The translations under genes were made by a program, and so were the position numbers. The notes under the pieces were generated by a model. The model did not search any database, was not told the DNA's origin, and saw only the letters and a list, made by a program, of their open reading frames with translations. Below, piece after piece: positions 6,738-9,709 of a stretch of DNA of 9,709 nt. Location of the stretch: the NCBI GenBank assembly GCA_021845155.1, contig JAKBSB010000039.1:1-9709 (forward strand), given 5' to 3'. This DNA comes from Thermoplasmata archaeon. GTDB lineage: Archaea; Thermoplasmatota; Thermoplasmata; Thermoplasmatales; Thermoplasmataceae. Numbering within the stretch: the stretch's first letter is position 1; each line of letters opens with the position of its first letter.

Positions 6738-7901
6738 TTATTCCTGCTTCCTGAATTTTTCAGGAACCTCAAATGGCTTATTGTTATGCCATACTGACCA
6801 TATGATGTGGCACTGTTTCCTTGACGCTGCAACAAGTGCCTTCTTCTTTGGCATTCCACCATCCACCTTTCGACGGTAGAATTCTGATATGACCGGATTT
6901 CCTCTAATTGCTGCAAGTGTGCTCTGATATATTGCAGATCTCAGAGCTGAATCTCCCCTCTTTGATATGGATTTCTGAGATCTCTGTTTCCCACTCTCCT
7001 TTATGACAGGATCAATACCTGCAAATGCAACGAGTTTCTCTGCATTCTCAAAACGATTGATGTCACATATCTTTCCAAGAATTACAGATCCTGTTATTGG
7101 ACCTATACCCTGAATGCTCATTATGACATGATTTTCAAGTACAGGATCAGATTTCATTGCATTCTCAAGTTTCTCCTTTTCTTCCATCATCACTTTAAGT
7201 ATTCTCATCAATGAGGATATCTCCATCCTCAGTGATCTCTCCATATGATGGTTTGCAGGTGAATCTGCAGCTATCTTCATGATTCTATCATATCTTCTCC
7301 TGGAGACATATTTCTCGATTTCATTACGATCAGCTGAAATGAAATCTTCAGGTGTCATATATGTGCTTAACATGTCAACTGTATCTGCACTGATATCAAT
7401 GGCATTTGAGAGTCCAGGAAATATCATGTCCAGTGCTCGTATGAGGTTGTTCTTTGTTGTTCTTATTTTGTCCGTAATAACAGAATAAGCTGTTATTGTC
7501 TCCCTGAGATTCCTGAAATTCTCAGGTACAACAAATGTATCCTTCTCTTCCCTTATCATGAGATACTTGGCTATTGATTCCGCATCTATTGTATCGTTTG
7601 TTGTCTTCCTTACCCTTGACTTCTTCATGCCCCTGACCTCAAGACCGTTGAGAATGCGAACAGGGAATCCATGTGTTCTCAGATGATTGTATAATGGAAT
7701 ATGGTATATTCCAGTGGATTCCATTCCAATCTTCATCATGGTGCCGGTGGATTTCAGTGTTCTCATGAGATCCGACAGTTCATTGAATCTTTCATTCCTG
7801 TTCTCCTTATTGCTTCCCCTGCATAAAATATTGAGGGAATCGTCTATTGCGCAGTAATCAAACTTGTCCTTGGCCATATCTATTCCAAAATATATTTTCA
7901 A
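6738..7901 (-). CDS. IS110-family transposase (DEDD RuvC-like domain plus Transposase_20 domain)
   Basis: An apparently complete IS110-type recombinase of 387 residues when started at TTG 7901. The RuvC-like DEDD tetrad is visible: Asp8 in YFGIDMAKDKFD, Glu61 in IGMESTGIYH, and Asp103 and Asp106 in TTNDTIDAES, close to the D9/E59/D101/D104 spacing known for Piv. The C-terminal Transposase_20 domain starts at IMSIQGIGPITGSVIL and holds the probable catalytic Ser303 in VIKESGKQRSQKS. The frame is open back to an ATG at 7946, but TTG 7901 has GGTGA five bases upstream (7911-7907), gives the normal N-terminus (M)KIYFGID, and keeps the gene clear of the predicted bridge RNA. It should cut and rejoin donor and target DNA as a ribonucleoprotein with that RNA. 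Confidence 0.9.
   Translation of the reverse strand: MKIYFGIDMAKDKFDYCAIDDSLNILCRGSNKENRNERFNELSDLMRTLKSTGTMMKIGMESTGIYHIPLYNHLRTHGFPVRILNGLEVRGMKKSRVRKTTNDTIDAESIAKYLMIREEKDTFVVPENFRNLRETITAYSVITDKIRTTKNNLIRALDMIFPGLSNAIDISADTVDMLSTYMTPEDFISADRNEIEKYVSRRRYDRIMKIAADSPANHHMERSLRMEISSLMRILKVMMEEKEKLENAMKSDPVLENHVIMSIQGIGPITGSVILGKICDINRFENAEKLVAFAGIDPVIKESGKQRSQKSISKRGDSALRSAIYQSTLAAIRGNPVISEFYRRKVDGGMPKKKALVAASRKQCHIIWSVWHNNKPFEVPEKFRKQE
6748..6766 (-). repeat. Inverted repeat at the 3' end of the IS110 transposase gene
   Basis: TTCCTGAA, a 3-base spacer and TTCAGGAA form a perfect 8-bp hairpin just before the stop codon (6738-6740). It may stabilise or end the transposase mRNA. It encodes part of VPEKFRK, so it could also be a by-product of coding. 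Confidence 0.4.
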
Positions 7902-7906
7902 ATCAC

Positions 7907-7911
7907 TCACC
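7907..7911 (-). promoter_or_regulatory. Shine-Dalgarno site deciding the IS110 transposase start
   Basis: GGTGA on the minus strand stands five bases before TTG 7901. It argues for the TTG start rather than the ATG at 7946, which lies inside predicted RNA structure. Confidence 0.55.
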
Positions 7912-7929
7912 TGCCAGATTACCTCCCAA

Positions 7930-8088
7930 TCTCTCCCATTCACCACAGACTTGTCTTTTATCCGCAGATATGCTGCAACATCCCATCCGGGTACTGAATG
8001 AGAGAAGGGAGACGCATGCTCTTACACGAGGAGTGATCCTCAAGTTCAAGAGCGCGTATCCCTGACCAGACATGAAATCACATCTGGT
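7930..8088 (-). ncRNA. Predicted IS110 bridge RNA
   Basis: About 159 bases upstream of the transposase fold on the minus strand into three structures in order. First, a 5' hairpin (8088-8065) of 10 bp, two of them G-U pairs that exist only in the minus-strand RNA. Second, a 19-bp stem (8062-8007; segments GGGA, ACGC, GCTCTT, GAGGA with their partners) with an internal loop of 6 (8047-8042) and 4 bases (8027-8024). Third, a stem 8005-7996/7941-7930 (10 bp, 2-base bulge) with a large internal loop and an inner hairpin (7978-7973/7967-7962). This is the layout of the bridge RNA described for IS110/IS621: 5' stem-loop, target-binding loop, donor-binding loop. RNA ends are approximate and no promoter is assigned with confidence; a TATA-like GTATAT lies at the left end (8102-8097). 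Confidence 0.7.
8021..8048 (-). promoter_or_regulatory. Predicted target-binding loop with left and right guides
   Basis: In RNA sense, UGAACUUG (8048-8041) equals the minus-strand left flank at 8109-8102, and CGUGUAAG (8028-8021) is the complement of the minus-strand right flank CTTACACG (6684-6677). Each match is 8 bases and covers the internal-loop arm plus a few stem bases. The opposite strand senses of the two arms are what a bridge RNA target loop needs. Confidence 0.65.
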
Positions 8089-8102
8089 TAAAAAGAATAT
8101 AC

Positions 8103-8124
8103 AAGTTCAGTGATCTGAAGTTCA
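8103..8124 (+). repeat. Direct repeat AAGTTCA x2 and small hairpin at the left target flank
   Basis: AAGTTCA occurs at 8103-8109 (overlapping the element edge and target core) and again at 8118-8124. Between them TTCAG and CTGAA (8106-8110/8115-8119) form a 5-bp hairpin with a 4-base loop. The second copy is a spare left target half; the hairpin may have attracted insertion or be chance. Confidence 0.35.
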
Positions 8125-8143
8125 TCGGAATCCGCATTACGAA

Positions 8144-8162
8144 CCGAAAGATCTATATATAA
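8144..8162 (+). promoter_or_regulatory. Strong BRE/TATA promoter of the interrupted plus-strand gene
   Basis: ccgaaag (BRE-like) is followed by atctatatataa, a near-ideal archaeal TATA box centred near 8157, 27 bases before ATG 8184. This predicts a leaderless mRNA for the truncated gene and may also send transcription antisense into the neighbouring IS remnant. Confidence 0.55.
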
Positions 8163-8183
8163 TGAATGCATTATAATATTGTA

Positions 8184-8330
8184 ATGGATAAAACACCCGA
8201 CAGATGTCCGGACCATAAGAAGATCATCGATGATCTTTCAAGGAAGATAGAAGGTGTCATGAAAGAGGCTTTGTTGACTTTTCATGTATTCCAACCTCCC
8301 TTATCACCTTTTCCATATCCTCTTTTTTGA
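8184..8330 (+). pseudogene. 5' fragment of an unidentified gene, interrupted by the decayed IS110 copy
   Basis: From ATG 8184 an open frame gives MDKTPDRCPDHKKIIDDLSR and then KIEGVMKEA, a hydrophilic, helix-prone N-terminus preceded by a good TATA box. After about residue 28 the frame continues into sequence antisense to the IS110 remnant, becomes Pro/Phe-rich and stops at 8328-8330. The native part is therefore only about 8184-8267. The parent gene was cut by the IS insertion, or by a deletion joined to it. I do not recognise the family from so short a piece. It could be expressed as a 48-residue hybrid peptide, but function is unlikely. Confidence 0.45.
8280..8290 (-). repeat. Right-end motif shared by both IS110 copies, copy 2
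   Basis: TTTCATGTATT repeats 6713-6723 exactly and stands 13 bases beyond the original stop codon (8304-8306) of this copy, against 14 bases in the intact element. Confidence 0.45.
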
Positions 8331-9201
8331 ATTCGTGATATCTTCTGATCTGACCTCCATGTTCTTCAGCTTCTTCTCCTTCAGTGTCTTGAATGCATGC
8401 TCCTCCACGAATTCCTTTTTCTTTGCAAGAATGTTGTATATGACAACAGCAAGCTTCCTTGCCATGGCTATTATTGATCTGTTCCTTCCTATACGTTTCT
8501 TGAGCCTCCTGTATGCAGTCTTGAATGTGGGGGGAAAGCTTGATCAGTGTGTGAACTGAATTCACAACGAAGTATCTCAGTACGGAAGGGCCGGATTTTG
8601 TTATGTGACCGTATATTGCAGTTGAACCTGACTGATCAACCCTTGGTACAAGTCCGGTATATGAGGAGAGATGTTCTGCATCTTCGAATCTTGTTATGTC
8701 ACCTATTTCAGAATATATTGCAACTGCGGTGTAGTAATCCACGCCGGGTATGCTCATGAGTGTTTTAACCTCCTCAATATCCTTTCCCATGGATGCAAGC
8801 TTATTCTGCATCTCCTCTATTCTCCTGGAAATATCATTGAACCTGGAGATGAGATCCGTGAGTATTACGCTGTCAGTTTCAGGAAGCTTGTCTGAAGATG
8901 CAAGTATCCTGGAGAGTGATCTTTTTCCGAAGATGTCTGAAGCATCTATACTGATGCCATGAATTGCGAGGAGTGCATGTACCTTGTTCTTTATGGATGT
9001 GATCTCCTCTCCCAGGGTTCTCCTGTACCTCACCAGAGACCTGAGTTCATCCACCCTCTTTGAGGGGAGGTATGATTCGGGCAGTTCACCCATACGGAGA
9101 AGTTTCGCAAGATTCCTTGCATCATTCTTATCCGTCTTCTTGTTTGAACTGAATGTTATTTTAAGCTTGAGTTTCGCAAAAATTACAGGATCAGAATTCA
9201 T
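8304..9201 (-). pseudogene. IS110-family transposase, 5'-truncated and frameshifted
   Basis: The fragment keeps the third DEDD block NKKTDKNDARNLAKLLRMG (about 20-38 from ATG 9201), a helical linker, and the Transposase_20 domain: LMSIPGVDYYTAVAIYSEIG (148-167), the probable catalytic Ser191 in RVDQSGSTAIYG, then TKSGPSVLRYFVV. The first Asp and the Glu blocks are absent, so it cannot be active. At the G6 run 8529-8534 the frame is lost after KLSP. Removing one G restores a typical IS110 C-terminus, TFKTAYRRLKKRIGRNRS through AMARKLAVVIYNILAKK to KKRIWKR and a TGA at 8304-8306. The uncorrected frame reads on to 8257 with Cys/His-rich sequence that is not family-like. Confidence 0.85.
8529..8534 (-). 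other. Frameshift site (G6/C6 run) in the decayed IS110 transposase
   Basis: Six G in a row on the plus strand. Five would keep the transposase frame through to its natural stop, so this is a one-base insertion, a sequencing error, or less likely a slippage site. Confidence 0.7.
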
Positions 9202-9236
9202 GCTAAAGCAGACAGACCCGTGATTTATATCTATTC

Positions 9237-9709
9237 CTAATCTGATTTCGGTAGTGCACCAACCAGTATTCTATCCGGTTGTTTTATTCCCATCTCATTG
9301 AGTATTCTTTCCGCCTCCACTGATTCAGATCTATACACTATGTTCAGGGGTGATTTAACGGGAATGGCCTTTATCTTACAAAGTATCTCTGCCGTTCTTT
9401 CTGCTGTCAGATGGGATTCTGTCAGCTTCTTTTCCATGAGTCTTGAAAGCAGAAGTGACAGTACACATACGAACACATGAGCTTTGATTCGTTCAGGCTT
9501 CCTGTGGTATACAGGTCTTATTTCAAGGAATGATTTTATTGTCCTGAATGAACGTTCAATCTGCCACTGTTCCTTGTATGCTGATACCACTTCGTCTCCC
9601 TTGAGATCGGTATTTGTGACTATGAGGAATCTTCCTGCAAGCTTCTTCAGGATATTGATCCTCTTCTCATTGAGATCTGTACCATTCTTTGTGAACTTCA
9701 CCAGTGATT
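9237..9709 (-). CDS. IS1634/IS4-like DDE transposase, C-terminal part (runs off the window)
   Basis: The frame is open from the window edge to TAG 9237-9239. About 157 residues are visible. The hallmark is GRFLIVTNTDLKGDEVV followed by SAYKEQWQIERSFRTIKSFL: the catalytic Glu with the Y...E-R...K signature of IS4/IS1634-type transposases. RPVYHRKPERIKAHVFVCVL and LSLLLSRLMEKKL follow, also typical of that group. The Asp residues of the DDE triad lie outside the window. GTG 9701 is only an internal valine codon, because the frame continues upstream of it to the edge. The protein ends PKSD right at the junction with the decayed IS110 copy, so this element probably inserted there or was joined by deletion. 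Completeness cannot be judged. Confidence 0.85.
   Translation of the reverse strand, partial: SLVKFTKNGTDLNEKRINILKKLAGRFLIVTNTDLKGDEVVSAYKEQWQIERSFRTIKSFLEIRPVYHRKPERIKAHVFVCVLSLLLSRLMEKKLTESHLTAERTAEILCKIKAIPVKSPLNIVYRSESVEAERILNEMGIKQPDRILVGALPKSD

Larger units (their letters stand above)
6685..8105 (-). mobile_element. Intact IS110-family element with predicted bridge RNA (about 1.42 kb)
   Basis: Ends are inferred from guide-target pairing, not from terminal inverted repeats, which IS110 elements usually lack. The minus-strand core CT occurs on both sides (plus-strand AG at 6683-6684 and 8104-8105), and the interval including one core is 1421 bp. Reading in the transposase direction the element has a left end with the structured RNA region (8103-7930), the transposase (7901-6738) and a short right end of 53 bases. 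Removing it joins the flanks as TGAACTTACACG on the minus strand, between the pilin gene and the promoter of the interrupted plus-strand gene. The exact core position within CTT is uncertain by one base. Confidence 0.7.
8267..9236 (-). mobile_element. Decayed IS110-family element (second copy, different subgroup)
   Basis: The remnant contains a 5'-truncated and frameshifted IS110 transposase with a short right end. Its right boundary in plus coordinates touches the end of an IS1634-like transposase near 9237. Its left boundary lies somewhere in 8250-8280, where the interrupted plus-strand gene stops. The left end, which in this family would carry a bridge RNA, is missing. Boundaries are approximate. 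Confidence 0.55.

Noticed and set aside
7502..7526. Inverted repeat CCTGAGA/TCTCAGG inside the IS110 transposase gene.
   Set aside because: It encodes VPENFRNLRE and recalls the similar 3' hairpin at VPEKFRK; most likely a coding by-product.
8266..8277. GGCTTTGTTGAC resembling the terminal repeat of IS903/IS5-type elements.
   Set aside because: No matching inverted copy or IS5-type transposase is present in the window; the resemblance is short and the site is better explained as the edge of the IS110 remnant.
8257..8303. Extending the decayed IS110 gene to the TGA at 8257.
   Set aside because: That end exists only in the shifted frame; the family-like C-terminus in the corrected frame stops at 8304-8306.
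6541..9709. A CRISPR array or toxin-antitoxin/defence module in the accessory region.
   Set aside because: No regularly spaced repeats and no defence-type proteins; the region is accounted for by insertion sequences and one interrupted gene.

Overview
The window looks like a chromosomal segment of a Thermoplasmatales-type archaeon. The supports are archaeal TATA boxes about 25-30 bases ahead of start codons with almost no leader (leaderless genes), a tRNA gene without encoded CCA, a class III-signal type IV pilin, an archaeal-type adenosine-specific kinase homologue and archaeal IS110 and IS1634-like elements. The genus assignment is inference from gene content, not a database match.

Positions 1-6535 are an ordinary set of housekeeping and accessory genes. 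An adenosine-specific kinase family gene (+) ends on the base before tRNA-Arg(CCG). A minus-strand pair follows, malic enzyme with a GNAT acetyltransferase whose ATG directly follows the malic stop. Divergent from it is a two-module GNAT protein (+), whose end overlaps by 4 bases the end of a multi-pass, CTP-dependent polyprenol-kinase-like membrane protein (-). Then come an unrecognised 183-residue protein (+), a PEBP/YbhB-like protein (-) and a single type IV pilin-like protein (+) with its own Shine-Dalgarno site.

Positions 6536-9709 are a pile of insertion sequences, all with transposases on the minus strand. The first is an apparently intact IS110-family element of about 1.42 kb. The second is a decayed IS110-family copy of a different subgroup, 5'-truncated and frameshifted in a G6 run. 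The third is the C-terminal part of an IS1634/IS4-like DDE transposase that leaves the window. Between the two IS110 copies lies the 5' end of a plus-strand gene with a good leaderless promoter, cut off by the second copy.

The most interesting result is in the intact IS110 element. The non-coding stretch before its transposase folds on the transposase strand into three consecutive structures with the layout of an IS110 bridge RNA: a 5' hairpin, a first stem with an internal loop, and a second stem with a larger internal loop. The two arms of the first internal loop match, over 8 bases each, the sequences on the two sides of the element, each with the strand sense expected for target-binding guides. 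The two half-sites overlap in CTT and rebuild a continuous target, TGAACTTACACG, with a CT core. This predicts the element ends (about 6685-8105), the RNA, its target and a downstream TTG start for the transposase. The left donor guide could not be identified, which is the main gap.
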